Source: Mesorhabditis belari
Taxonomy: Eukaryota; Nematoda; Chromadorea; Rhabditida; Rhabditidae
Assembly (NCBI GenBank): GCA_958450365.1
Contig: CAUEEP010000737.1
Location: forward strand, 4,174,446 to 4,238,445
DNA length: 64,000 nt
Direction: 5' to 3'
Numbering within the stretch: position 1 is the stretch's first letter; each line of letters begins with the position of its first letter. Below are positions 1 to 10,305 of the stretch, piece after piece. The translations under genes and the position numbers were made by a program. Below the pieces are notes generated by a model that worked only from the letters and a program-made list of their open reading frames with translations, was not told the origin of the DNA and searched no databases.

Positions 1-299
1 AAGTGAATCAATGGCAAAGGTGAGTGAAATGATGGAAAAGGTAAAGAAATTTTTAATTTTAGAGTTTTAAATTAAAGAAAATCGTCTTTTCTCTTAATTT
101 TACTCTTTTTATTTCCTCTTTTCACCCAATTTTTCCAAAGTTTTAAAGATCTTTTTGACGATTTTTCATTTCAAGATAAATAAGCAGAGAACTAAAGAGA
201 AACAGAAATGAGCAGAGAAATCCCAAATCAGAAGAATAACAAACACTCATTGCGTTTCATTTATTTTTGTCGCTCTTGTAGAACTCCATCTATAAGCTA

Positions 300-765
300 T
301 AGAAATCTATAGGGCCTTTTTAAGCTCTCTTTGAATCTTTTTGACCATTTTCGTCTTTTTTGCAGCTTTTTCTTGGAGTGGGAATGACCGTTTCGCACGC
401 GACACTTCTTTTCTTTTCCCTTCCTCCTCTTCTCCCTTCTTTCTCTTCTCCCTTCCTCCTCCTCTCCCCTTCACACCCTTTAAAAAGAAACATTGTCTCA
501 TCTCTTCATTCTCAAAAAGATTGCACGATTTCTCGATTCTGTCAATGCTATTAATGAGAATCTCGTATTAGTTGATTTACCTCAAATTTCAAACAATATA
601 AAGATCAAAGCTTCATATCAAAGCTTTATCAAAGATCAAAGCTTTCAAATTTCAAAGATTTCATAATTCTTCTTTATAAAAACTTGAAATAATCAAAGAA
701 TTTCTTTGAATTAGAAAAAATCCACTATTTCATTAGTATTCTCTAGAAAAAAATCTCTAGAAATG
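300..765. other. Gene-free pyrimidine-rich stretch
   Basis: This is low-complexity sequence: a CT-rich run at about 400-480 and short direct repeats of a CAAAGCTT-type motif at 605-650. Short ORFs here are compositional. No gene is supported. The same sequence is mirrored at about 51720-52180. Confidence 0.6.
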
Positions 766-771
766 GTCTGA

Positions 772-884
772 AGCCTAAGTCTAAGCCCTAAGCCTGAGCC
801 TAAGCCTAAGCCTAAGCCTAAGCCTAAGCCTAAGCCTAAGCCTAAGCCTAAGCCTAAGCCTAAGCCTAAGCCTAAGCCTAAGCG
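772..884 (-). repeat. Interstitial telomere array (CCTAAG on plus strand)
   Basis: There are about 18 near-perfect copies of CCTAAG, which is TTAGGC on the minus strand, the telomere repeat known for many nematodes. A few variant units (CTAAGT, CCTGAG, CGTAAA) occur at the edges. The orientation is that of a left chromosome end, because TTAGGC reads toward position 1. The counterpart in the other arm is 51630-51712. Confidence 0.95.
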
Positions 885-1417
885 TAAACTCGCCTTTATA
901 TTTCGCCCTGTTACAATTTTCCAAAAACTTTAAAATAAATCGTTGAAAGAATGCGTTGATTTGAACGAGTGAAATTGTATGCTTTTAAAGGTATTTGTTA
1001 AAGCTAATTTATTTTGATCTTTGTTGTCCGAGACTTGCAAGTTTTTAGTTTTAGTTATTTAGTTTTTTACTACCCAAACGCGTCAAAAAACATTCGAGTT
1101 TCCTCTTGAAAGCAAGAAAAGAAAATGCAAAAATCGCCGTATCTCCGGCTTCAGACCATTGGCAAAACTTTTCTTTCTTTTTATAGCCTTTGGCAAATCT
1201 ATTATTACCCATTGGCAAGCGAGTGTTTCGCCAGTTAGCTGAGTAACTTCAGGGAAAAGATATTCAGCTAATGATTTTGTAAAAAGGGCGCGACACTTTC
1301 GGAACAGTCATTCATCCTACAAGCTGCTCCCGAGTGGGTGCCTGTTTTATTTTCACTCTTTCCTGTTTTTAGTATTTATAACAAAAACCTTTTACCAACC
1401 TGTATGTTTTTTTGCAG

Positions 1418-1538
1418 AGATGATGCTGCTGACCCACCGTATTTCGGGTACAACGCGAGCTTAGCCATGACACGCCAACCACTCCACCCCACTATATTCC
1501 ATTCCACTATCGCCCATCAGCCGAATCGCAGAAGTTTG
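1418..1538 (+). pseudogene. Decayed copy of the unknown exon at 2124-2240
   Basis: The stretch follows a good acceptor (TTTTTTTGCAG) and ends at a GTGAGT donor. Its sequence (CAACGCGAG...GCCGAATCGCAGAAG) is similar base for base to the minus-strand exon at 2124-2240, but it contains a stop in the corresponding frame. The two copies lie in inverted orientation inside the arm, and the pair is mirrored at 50.5-51.1 kb. I do not recognise the protein family. Confidence 0.4.
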
Positions 1539-2123
1539 TGAGTTTGTTTTCGGGGTTTTGATCTAAATGTTTTTGCTTTTGTGAAGCTTTCTAAAATGGC
1601 CTGTAGGTGTTTTGTTGTTTCATTTTCCTTTTGTTTAGCGTCGAGCAGTAGCCCTAGTTTATACCTTTGATATTTATCTTGACCTCGGGCAAACAAAGGC
1701 GTCGAGTTTAGTCATAGCTTACCCGATCAACGGCTTCTTCTCAAACTCTCCATTATAAGCGACAGTGCTGAGCTGTGTATCGGAGCCGTGTAGAACCTCA
1801 AATCCGTCGGTACTGACGATAGGCCTAAATTGATAGAATAATGAAACTCCCTGATGTTAAACAAAATGAAGTTAACCTGTCGCACATTTTGTTTGGATTC
1901 GAAGGGGTAAAGTTGCAGTTTGAAATTTGCTAATTTTTGACCAAAAAAAAATTGAATTCTACCGCGCTTTTCCGAAAAAGTACATTCCTTTAAGTTAAAA
2001 AGCGGTTGTATATATTACTTGCCTATAGAGCGGGCAACTCAAAGCAAAAGAAAGCTGTGCAGAAGCAAAAGAAGGCTGTACAAAAGCATCAGCATTTAGA
2101 TCATAACGCAAAAACAAACTCAC

Positions 2124-2240
2124 GAACTTCTGCGATTCGACGTTTAGCCTGATATGGTCGATAGTGTAGTAGAGGGAAGTGATCGGCGAATCGTGGCTGA
2201 GCTCGCGTTGTACCACCTTGTTTTCTTTATAGAAAACCAT
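2124..2240 (-). CDS. First exon of an unknown protein (39 codons)
   Basis: On the minus strand an ATG at 2240 opens 39 codons that end exactly at a GTGAGT donor (2118-2123). The peptide begins MVFYKENKVVQREL and includes SPITSLYYTIDHIR, which looks like genuine protein sequence rather than chance. A near-identical exon, with one K/D change, is at 50569-50685 in the other arm of the inverted repeat. No convincing second exon was found on either side. I do not recognise the family; it may be a duplicated gene start that no longer makes a protein. Confidence 0.4.
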
Positions 2241-2453
2241 TAATGAGACTAAGTTTCTTTTCGCCTTTCACATTTTTTGTGTTTTACGTTTGTGTTTTTA
2301 CGTTCAAAAATGAAACAACTAATTTTTTCGGATTCATAGATGGCTTAAAATGGTTTTTTACTGTCTTGATAACTCGGGGTTGAAATTTCTCATGTTCATT
2401 CTGATTATGGTTGATAAGCCGAGTTATCTAGAGATTGTCGAGAATCTTGTCTA

Positions 2454-2816
2454 CAGGGTGCGTCATAATCACTCATGATCACTGGAGAGGGTCTAGCTCA
2501 GTCAAATGATCACCGATTTTCACAAAAATTTTTGTGTATTTGGAGCGGGTCTCCTGTAGCGGTGCCCATTATCTAATCCAGTCCACAATTTTTTTAAATG
2601 GACTTTCAGCTTTGGGGGGCGCGCTCAACCTGGCAGACAATCTAGTTTTGTGACTCATGGTGCCAGGCGTGATGTGACTCCCAACCTTGAGAGCTTGTTT
2701 AAAATATTTATGAACGCCTATCGGTTGGATAATAGACACTCAAAATTTTTGTGGGAATCGTTTACTTTCTGAATGAGTTACATTCAAGTGAGTATGATTA
2801 ATTATGACACACCCTG
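2454..2816. mobile_element. MITE with CAGGGTG terminal inverted repeats
   Basis: The element starts CAGGGTGCGTCATAATCACTC and ends GAGTATGATTAATTATGACACACCCTG, an imperfect terminal inverted repeat flanked by TA on both sides. This fits a Tc1/mariner-type non-autonomous element of 363 bp. In the right arm only the outer part survives (about 50165-50360), because the 1.9 kb deletion starts inside the element. Confidence 0.75.
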
Positions 2817-2895
2817 TAAAAGCTTTTAATTGCCGACTCGGTTTTGGAAATCTAATAGTTTTTTTTCTTTTACAGGTCGACGGACGCCAAGCAAA

Positions 2896-3934
2896 ATGTC
2901 GTTTGAAATGCGAAAGTTGACGTCATTCCCCATGCAGAAGCTATGCTATGATCTAGAGCTGGAGGTTTTGGAGCAAATGGAGCCGGAAGATGCGATTGAA
3001 TTGGTCAAGGTGAATGCAGGATTTCGATCGATTCTGCTGCAGACACCCTGGATAGTCTTTGGGCGTCACGTGTACGGGTTCTCCTCTGGGAATAAATCGA
3101 TTTGGATCGCCCGTCGTCCCCATGACTCCTACCTCAGACTTGATGTCGCTCGCCACTTTCCATTGTTCAAACGAATCCACTCGTGTGACTTATTTTGGGC
3201 AGAGCATTTTGGGCACAAACTATTTTGCGACAAAAGCGCGGCGATTCTGAATCAATTGAAATCTGTGAAACATTGTAACCTCTCTGTGGACACGAACGAG
3301 TTGTTGCTAAAATTTGTTGAGAATTTCCGCTCGGTGGTTAGAGAATACGCTTTTTTTGACGTGAGAATTGATTTGTTGAAAGAAAATCAAGTGATCAGCG
3401 AACCTTTCAAGAATTTCATTGCAAATCAGATGAATGACTGCCAAAAAAAGCCTTTTGTATTGTAGTTCCGCCACTGCGTTTCACTTCTACTATGATGCTT
3501 TTGCCAAGACTTCGATAAAATTCTTGGTAATCGGTGGAAAGTTGGCAGCTGATGGGTTTGAAAAGGTCTTGCAATCAATCGTTGAAAGGGGAATTCCAAG
3601 CAAGAATTTGGAAGCGGCTATTTATATGAATCGCGCTGGTGATTCTCAGGAGAGGGATTGCCGAATCGTCGATTTTCTTTCGCGATTCCCTGGAATGAAG
3701 CGTTTCGACGGGGAAAACCAGCAAAAAGTCACCAAAATAGCGACAGAAATCTGGGATAAGCATAATACGGATTGCCATTTTGGTTTCACAGAGAAATCGG
3801 AAATTTTTCGGCGAAACATTGACTCGAAGAGGGATTGTGTCTACATGTTCGGATCATATAAATACATAAATTCCGTAGTCACAGAATTTTTCGCTTTCTA
3901 CGTTGATCCGCAATCGGGAAAGATGGGGTTTTGA
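2896..3934 (+). pseudogene. F-box-like gene with one frameshift
   Basis: Reading starts at ATG 2896, just after a TTTTACAG acceptor at about 2875. The N-terminus has an F-box-like pattern: FPMQKLCYDLELEVLEQM then a run ending VKVNAGFRSIL. The reading frame shifts by one base at an A7 run near 3450. The second frame continues the same protein to a stop at 3934 (residues FHFYYDAF, IPSKN, FLSRFPGMKRF, FFAFYVDPQ). The decayed paralog at 30657-31700 matches both halves in the same order, so the two frames belong together. The break is either a real lesion or a homopolymer error. F-box proteins usually act as substrate adaptors of SCF ubiquitin ligases; that function is inferred from the N-terminal pattern only. 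Confidence 0.65.
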
Positions 3935-4469
3935 GAGTTTTTATCGGGTTTGACACAATTTTTAGTGCTTTTGTTATGTCATGGTCACATTGTCATTGAT
4001 TTCATTCAATTCATCCATTTTCGATATTGCCTATGCAACTGGAGCAGAAGTTGACAAGTATGAATCTTTGTTTCGATGTATGGTTATTATTTGACCAGGA
4101 TGTATTATTTGTTTCGTATAAAAAATAAAGCTTTATAGATAGCCGGAAAGTGAAAATGAAATAAAAAGTTAGCCAGAATAATTGGAATCGCATACATATC
4201 GATTGGAGGTATTGCTGCGTTTTCCTAACACCTTGTCCTCACAGTTTTCGGACACTTCAAACGGATCGTCACCATTTGAACACCCATAACTTTGTCCGGA
4301 AGTTTTTCTAAAGTTTTTGGAAAATTGTAACTGGGCGAAATATAAAGTTGGTGGTGGTATATATATTTTTTTTTTAATGCCAGAAGCTTTGGCTTTTAAC
4401 TTTGGAGTTTGAGTTATATGAAAATTTTAAAATTTTTAGGCAAGCGTTCTTTTGGTGTTTCACCTCTCT

Positions 4470-4907
4470 ACATGGAATGAGAAAAACCTTACAGATTTCA
4501 ATTTGATCAATCTGATCTTTCTGGAAATCCTACTGGATGGAAAGCCAGTTGCATCGGAAATATCATCAGGTTAGTTTTCACTTAATTTTTTATTTCATCA
4601 CTTTCTTTTAGTCGACCGTTTCATTGTTGCTGCAAGAGTACAAGAATTAAACGCTCACCGAAGCTAAACAACTTGCGATGAAAGTTTTGTGGAAGACGTT
4701 GGACGTTGGACGCGACGCTGGCTCCTGAAAAAAGTAAATTAATTTTAAACATGTGCAATCAAAATTCTCAATTGATCTTCAATTTTATTTGAGATTGCGG
4801 TGTTGCTCCGGAAAGATGGAAAATCTGTGGTCGAGGAGCTTTCACATGCTGAAGTCACAGTCCTCATCAGGGAGCGCGAAGAAAAGGGAAAGAAGCAGAG
4901 CTTATGA
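4470..4907 (+). pseudogene. Multi-exon fragment of an unknown gene
   Basis: Three protein-like stretches are linked by plausible splice sites. The first ends LLDGKPVASEISS at a GTTAGT donor (4570). The second starts after TTTTAG at 4612 (VDRFIVAARVQELNAHRS, then an in-frame TAA, then CDESFVEDVGRW). The third reads IAVLLRKDGKSVVEEL and ends at TGA 4907. The last two are also present in the right arm at about 49830-50137 (minus). The internal stop suggests decay. I do not recognise the family. Confidence 0.35.
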
Positions 4908-5245
4908 AGCAGAGCTTGAACTTATTTTTTGTACTGAAGTTTTCATGTGATTTATAAGTTTCAAATCGTGGTTTGATACCGGTCTCAACTTTTTCTTTGC
5001 TCCTTTAAATTGTTTTTCTAGTTTTATGATATGATCTTTATTTCTTTTACGTTAATTCTGTTGTTTATAAATATGAAAATGGTGTAAAAATTGCTTAAAA
5101 GCTATCCAGTTCAAACACATATCCACAGTTTTTATGAAGATTTTTGCATAGAGCTCGTTATACATGGCGTTCTTTCGAAGAATAGGAGGCACGTGGAAAG
5201 GGTTTCATCTGATAGAGCTAAGTTTTTAAACTTCTACGATGATAT

Positions 5246-5488
5246 TTGCCACAACCTTTTGGCTTTAAAACCATGACAATTGACGCGTTAAAAGAGCCAA
5301 AGAATAAACCATTGAAAGTAAGTCAAATTTTACTAGCAATACAAATCTTAAATATCACTTTAGACAGCGATAAATCTCGGTGGTCTGGGAGGGCTAACTT
5401 AGCTCTATCAGATGAAACCATCCGAGCTGGAGTTCAAAAACGGGCTTGTGGAAAAACAGCATTAATACCTTATATCTGGTGGCTTTAA
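5246..5488 (+). other. Duplicated 80-codon ORF, coding status unclear
   Basis: The ORF is preserved in the other arm (49288-49530, minus) with the same translation. It contains a possible 46-base intron (GTAAGT at about 5320, TTTAG at about 5364), so the continuous ORF may not be the real product. Its preservation may only reflect the recent duplication. The surrounding 4950-6040 holds further short AT-rich ORFs mirrored in the right arm, but nothing recognisable. Confidence 0.25.
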
Positions 5489-6043
5489 CACCAAGCCCTA
5501 CTTGTTTCTCCATGTTCATTATAAATTATCTTTTATTTAGATACACAGTCCACAAGCCGAGAACGCCCTTATTGATCGAACCCGACTACTTGATCATCAA
5601 GACAGATTACATATTTATTATAAATTCTGGTGGATCTTATACCATTTTTTTTATTAATCCCTGGTGCTTAGGCTTTTTCCATTGATAATACACATGATGA
5701 TAAACTCAACATAATCCAGCCAGAATAAGAACCTCACGTAAGTTATTTTTTGTTGAACTTCTAACAATCTAGACTTTTTAAACTTCAGATCCTTATGCTT
5801 TGCTTTTATTTTAAAATTATTTTTAGGTGATGGTATCCGAACGAGCCCCTTCTAAATATTTATGATGTTGGTTTTCTTGGACGGTGGTATCCTTTGAATA
5901 AAAACTTTATTGATCACGATATAAATACCGAGGAATTCAGCATGGAAAACTAACTTTTTGTTATTTAACAAATTTTTTCTTGTTTTTACGGGTGGTGGCT
6001 TTGTAATAGGTCTTGAGGTTTTGTTAGCTTGCTGTATGTGGTA

Positions 6044-6896
6044 ATGTTGCCATCTTGTAATAAAGTTAACAGCAAAGATTGTTTTTCATTTGTGCCGCAT
6101 TTTTCACTTGTTCGACGAAAAAAGCTTTCGCGACAGGTTTGTAACAGTTTTTACATTTGTTAATTTTAAGTTTTACAGGATCTTGCTTCAAATATTTCAA
6201 AGATAACTTCTAGTTGCACAGATTGGGACCAGTTGTTAAAACGATTACAAACAGAAAGGTTGGTGTTAAGATGCTTTTATTTTATCTCTCAATTTAACCC
6301 TATGGACAATATGGACGTGCATCAACTTAAATTACTTGTGAAGGTTGAACAACAAGTATGAGAATTTAAATAATTTAAGCTTAGATTTATTGATACATGT
6401 ATTTTTTTGGTAAACAACTACCATTAATCAACCTTTGTGTTTTTTAGAAGCGAACTGAGGATAAACTTCGGGTGTTTTACAAAATCCCCAATCGTTTTGA
6501 CGAGGTCATCCCAACAAGTCAAAATGGTGATGAATCAACATTAAATAGGGTTGGGAGCATTGATTGTAGAAAATGAGAATGACCTAACAACGAGTCAAGA
6601 CCCGGAAAATCAAGAGAACCTGGCGCAAGATCTTCTCACTCTCACAAGGACACTCAAGCAGAATATGACACTCGCCGGAAATGTGACCAAAGGTAGCACA
6701 AAAGTTTGATCTTTTTGGGTGGTCAAGTGATTTAGTTTGCATCACAGAAAGTTATGCATCTCATTTACGACTTTAGCGTCTTTCAACGATGAATCAGCAG
6801 GTGGTCGCAAATCGAGAAAGATTCATGATTTCTTGTGATACATTTGAGGTTTTTGAGTTGTACTTTGTCATAATCTTTGTGACGTTTGCTTTTTGA
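6044..6896 (+). CDS. USE1-like ER SNARE gene, frame possibly broken
   Basis: USE1 is a tail-anchored SNARE for Golgi-to-ER transport. Exon 1 is 6044-6136 (ATG, 31 codons), exon 2 is 6179-6355 (59 codons) and exon 3 starts at 6448; all join in phase 0. The USE1-like part is in exon 3: ENQENLAQDLLTLTRTLKQN resembles the SNARE-helix region of USE1. A later stretch reads NQQVVANRERF, followed by a short hydrophobic end (YFVIIFVTFAF, stop at 6894) that could be the membrane anchor. Two places do not stay in frame with standard splicing: about 6520-6560, where only a very short intron would fix it, and about 6770. The gene is therefore either a pseudogene or affected by indel errors. Exon 2 contains the inner boundary of the inverted repeat (6302). 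Confidence 0.5.
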
Positions 6897-7475
6897 TTAG
6901 TTGCAATTAAATAAAAATTCAAAAAAGGAGAAAACGCTATGTACAACAACTAAAACTTTTTCAGAAAACACTAGCAAATTGGAAGAAAGCACTATCATTA
7001 GAGAAGCTGGTTAAGAAATTCGTAGTCTCCTTTTCAATTGAGCAAATCATATCTGGGAATGTATTTGGGATAAGGTCGAATAGGGCAATGAGGAAATGGT
7101 CATTTGTGCACGTATCAAGTTTGTCGTGTAGGAAATAAAGAAGTAAATCACGGAAAAATAGGATTTGGATTTGTTTAAAGATGCTTCTTTAGACTTCTGA
7201 TCGATCGGTGACTTTCGATGTCTCAGGAGCATTCTAAAGTTTTTCTAATGCACATTTTAGTCTTAAAATTCTACCCTGCCGCATTGATTGTTTTCCCGGG
7301 AGTGCGTTGATCGGCTTGCGGTTGAGGATTGCTAGCTCACACTCTGAAATAAGCCCCAATTTCGGCTATTTTGCCCCCGAAAACATACAAAATCTTCAAA
7401 TATATAGTTTCCTCAGATATAATAGACATATATTAAATGTGATCCATTCCTTCCCAAATAATCGAAAAAACATTT

Positions 7476-7697
7476 TTATTCAATCGAAAGATTACATGGG
7501 ATGGTTGCATCGGCCGAAGCATTGTTGAAAAGCTTTTCAACTGTCGAAGCAACACGACGAGCAGAATGCTTGGATCCAAAGAACTTCTCAACGTTGTGCC
7601 GGAATGCAGAATCGTTATCGAAAATCGAGAACCATCGATCAGCTTGACTAGCTTTCATTCTAACCGAACGAGGCATTTGATGATGTCTGAAAATCAA
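7476..7697 (-). CDS. Small unknown exon or gene
   Basis: After an acceptor (TTGATTTTCAG, minus strand, about 7690) comes an ORF with an ATG about 8 bases in: MPRSVRMKASQADRWFSIF and on to a stop at 7476. The peptide is about 67 residues and mildly basic, with no signal peptide or membrane segment. A strong acceptor directly upstream of an ATG is what a trans-spliced nematode start looks like. It could instead be the last exon of the gene at 7912-8261, though that gene has its own stop. Family not recognised. Confidence 0.35.
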   Translation of the reverse strand: MIFRHHQMPRSVRMKASQADRWFSIFDNDSAFRHNVEKFFGSKHSARRVASTVEKLFNNASADATIPCNLSIE

Positions 7698-7911
7698 GAA
7701 ATTAAAGTAAAACTGTTAAAGGCTTTCGAAGCAAAACTATAATCACCTAAACCTTAAAATATCTTTCATGGTTTTTAGAAAGAAACAAGTCTTTACTAGT
7801 TTGTGAAGAGACATATCTGAAGATGATTACGACCTTCAAAAACTGTCAAAAGTAATTCACCAACCCATCGAACCATTCAACGACCCCTCGAGCACTAAGT
7901 GAAGAGTTGTA

Positions 7912-8261
7912 TCAAAGAAGTTCATCATTCGTGTACTTCTGGAATATAAAATATTGATATTTAAGAAGAAAGAATTCATAATGTTAAAGAACGTACCAAA
8001 GCAGATTTTAGCTTATTATTCTTTCGAAATAATTCCGTGTGTTTTTGACCCATTTCAAATTGTTCTTCCTGCTTTTTGAATAGTTCGTGATACAATGGCC
8101 GGTGTTGCTCAAACAGTTCGGTAAATTTATTTTTCCAATCGATATCTTCTCTAAAATAACCCATATAACAAAACATAATCATTAAAAGAAGCTTACTCTT
8201 GTTCCTGAGAGAAGGAGTCAGAACCTGAAGTCAGAACTTTCTCCGGTTTTCGCCTTGCCAT
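7912..8261 (-). CDS. Three-exon small charged protein, unknown
   Basis: Exons are 8261-8197, 8150-7997 and 7938-7912 (minus strand). The donors are GTAAGC and GTACGT and the acceptors TTTTAG and TTCCAG. The phases match and give 81 residues ending in TGA. The start is ATG 8261 (MARRKPEKV). The middle is a highly charged, probably helical stretch (DWKNKFTELFEQHRP, KKQEEQFEMGQKHTELF), suggesting a short coiled coil. There is no signal peptide or membrane segment. The family is not recognised, but the clean phase joins support a real gene. Confidence 0.5.
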
Positions 8262-8496
8262 TGATTAAGCTTTCGGTCGCAAAAAAACTAAAAATAAAAA
8301 GTCAAGTTTTTAATGTAAACAATATTTTCAGTTCAATAAGCATAAATTAATGAATGAAACTGAAAGAAAAAAATGAAATGAAGTGAAACTTATGAAAACC
8401 GTGACAAGAGTAGAAAAGGTAGCATTGGAAAATGTAACGTCTGCTAGATAAAATTGAAACACAACGCCAAAGACAAAAAGACGCAATACTTCAAAG

Positions 8497-8548
8497 TGAC
8501 AATTCTTTATTTATCCACCTTCAAAGGTGGATAAATAAAGAATTGTCA
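8497..8548. repeat. Perfect 24-bp inverted repeat (hairpin)
   Basis: The arm TGACAATTCTTT...CCACCT (8497-8520) is followed by a 4-base loop TCAA and then its exact reverse complement (8525-8548). RNA from either strand would fold into an uninterrupted 24-bp stem. It is not in any recognised gene. Confidence 0.9.
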
Positions 8549-8966
8549 AAGAAAATCATTGCTTAGTGGAAAGATTGCTACTGAAAAGGCTGTTTATAAA
8601 AAGTGTATGAGAAAAGGAAAAAATATTGATCGGATCATCAGAAGGTCCAGCTTTTAAAACGGGTCATTTATTACTTTTCCTAGTTAAATGGTACATTTTA
8701 TTCTACGACTGATTTCTAATGAATCTACTGTCGATTACGCTCAATTCAAACAACAACAAATTTTACCATCTAGCTAATCGAGTTGACCAAAATATCAATT
8801 TTATAAGTGAGTAACGATAAAGAGCAAAAGAAACGGCAGGCTATGACAGTTAGTGGGACTTTCAGGTGCTCTAACAGAAAAATGAAAAAGTTCGGGAACC
8901 GCACGGGTTTTATCGTTTTGCAGGCAACAAAAAAGCATGATAGTCAGCTTCGAGACAAAGTATTCA

Positions 8967-8992
8967 GCTTAGGCTTAGGCTTAGGCTTAGGC
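8967..8992 (+). repeat. Short interstitial telomere tract (TTAGGC x4)
   Basis: Four TTAGGC units in a row sit within otherwise unique sequence and are not part of the large inverted repeat. Confidence 0.9.
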
Positions 8993-9209
8993 CTGGGTCA
9001 TCCAGCCGGCCAAATCCAGGTCCTACAGAGAAACGATTAACAACCTTTGAAAGGCAAGGTGGATTGCATTTGTAAACGCACCCCTTCTAAAGCATTGAAG
9101 TCTTTCTTTTTGAGAAAAAGTTGAAGAAATGAGTGAGAAAGAGTAGAAACTAATCTAAATTGGCTTAAAAAAACCCTCATAAAGCTTCTTTCACCTGTCG
9201 AGAAAGCAA

Positions 9210-9278
9210 CGTCGTGGTGTAGTTGATAAGACGCTCGTATACGAAACAAGCAGCGGCCTTTTTGCTAAGGTTCGACTC
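9210..9278 (+). other. tRNA-like sequence, probably non-functional
   Basis: The A-box-like TGGTGTAGTTGATA and the B-box-like GGTTCGACTC are at tRNA spacing, with a loop ATACGAA between them. The anticodon stem has a mismatch, and the acceptor stem does not pair well. It is likely a tRNA pseudogene or SINE head. Confidence 0.45.
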
Positions 9279-9685
9279 TTTTTTTTGAAAAAGTTTTGAT
9301 TTGATGTTTTCTATAAAATTTCATAGTTGATTCTATAAAATGACTTCAAAACAGTTCAATTGCTCAAAAATCTTGTCTCTGACAGAAATGTTGCAAAAGC
9401 CTCGTATAACCTAGAATGCATTTTATTTTTATAAAAAGCGGGCGTTTGCCAGTGCACAAAATATGGAGCAGAAGAGGCAGAGAGTCACCAGGACATTTTT
9501 TGAAAACTAACAAGTTTAGGGCTTAAAAAGTATCAATTACATTCCAGGATAAACAAAAATCAAAGAAAGCGGTGTGCCAGAAAGCATTGTCGGAGAGCAA
9601 AGATGTGATCAGCATAACTGGCTAATACCAAATTTTATACAATGTTCTAGATCTAACAAGAGAAAGGCAAGAGTAGGCAAGAGAT

Positions 9686-9930
9686 GTGGCCAAATGAGAT
9701 AAGCCATAGATCATTTGACGCAGAAATTCACGCTGATTCCGAATCTGCTTTACGTTTTTGCAAAATAGCTTTCCATAAAAAGTTATACGTGTTTTGTTTT
9801 AGAGCGGAAATGCAAAAATTTGAAGCCGAATAAGGGTTTTCTCACGGATCTCAAACACGACTGAGGGTATATCAGATAGAACACTTGCATACGAAACGAG
9901 CCCTGCTTTTTTTGTTTGAGTTTAATTCCT
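9686..9930 (+). mobile_element. Composite repeat: conserved body plus tRNA-like part (copy A)
   Basis: A body of about 105 bases (AAATGAGATAAGCCATAGA ... CCGAATCTGCTTTACG ... AAAAGTTATACG) is followed about 70 bases later by a tRNA-like module with CTTGCATACGAAACGAG and a weak B box. Copies with the same body and spacing occur at 10053-10305 (minus), 20036-20265 and 53364-53605 (minus). Confidence 0.6.
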
Positions 9931-10052
9931 CCGATTGTCACAACATTGAGTGAAGAACCGGTGGTATAATTTTTAACATTTTAAATAGTTTTAAGGCCAG
10001 ATAAAATTCAGGTGTTAAGACATCAAAATGCAAAACAAAAAATTTAGCCAAA

Positions 10053-10305
10053 AGGGAATCGAACTCGAGGAAAAAAGTAGGGCTCGTTTCGTATGCAAGC
10101 GTTCTATTCACTATAACATCAGTTACGTTTGAGATCCGTGAGAGAACCCCTATAAAGGCATTCCTATTCGGCTTCAAATTCTCGCTTTTTCACTCTAAAA
10201 CAAAACACGTATAACTTTTTATAGAAAGCTATTTTATAAAAACGTAAAGCAGATTCGGAACCAGCGTGAAATTCTGTGTTGAATGATCTATGGTTTATCT
10301 TATTT
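10053..10305 (-). mobile_element. Composite body plus tRNA-like repeat (copy B)
   Basis: This is an inverted copy of the 9686-9930 element. It includes the same tRNA-like core (GCTTGCATACGAAACGAGCC) and a better B box (GAGTTCGATTCCC). Copies A and B together form an imperfect palindrome of about 600 bases. Confidence 0.6.

Larger units (their letters stand above)
168..6302 (+). repeat. Left arm of a large inverted repeat
   Basis: This segment is repeated in reverse orientation at about 48469-52309. Matching landmarks occur in mirrored order: the CTATAAGCTATAG stretch near 290, the telomere array, the 39-residue exon ending at 2124, the ORF at 5246-5488 and the first two exons of the USE1-like gene. 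Outer homology stops at ATTTCAAG (168 versus 52309) and inner homology at AACCCTAT (about 6302 versus 48469). This arm also has about 1.9 kb (about 2649-4585) missing from the right arm. That extra part starts inside a MITE, so a deletion in the right arm is more likely than an insertion here. Confidence 0.9.

Noticed and set aside
307..571. ORFs in the CT-rich block near the left end
   Set aside because: Low-complexity sequence; the same block in the other arm has indels, so the frames are not preserved.
772..884. Telomere array as a CRISPR-like array
   Set aside because: Units are 6 bases in direct tandem with no spacers; this is a eukaryotic telomere repeat.
5827..5952. Exon reading WYPNEPLLNIYDVGFLG
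   Set aside because: It looks protein-like, but an in-frame TGA follows the acceptor directly and the right-arm copy has a frameshift, so no gene call was made.
9210..10130. Functional tRNA genes
   Set aside because: A and B boxes are present, but acceptor stems do not pair and anticodon stems have mismatches; they are treated as tRNA-like.
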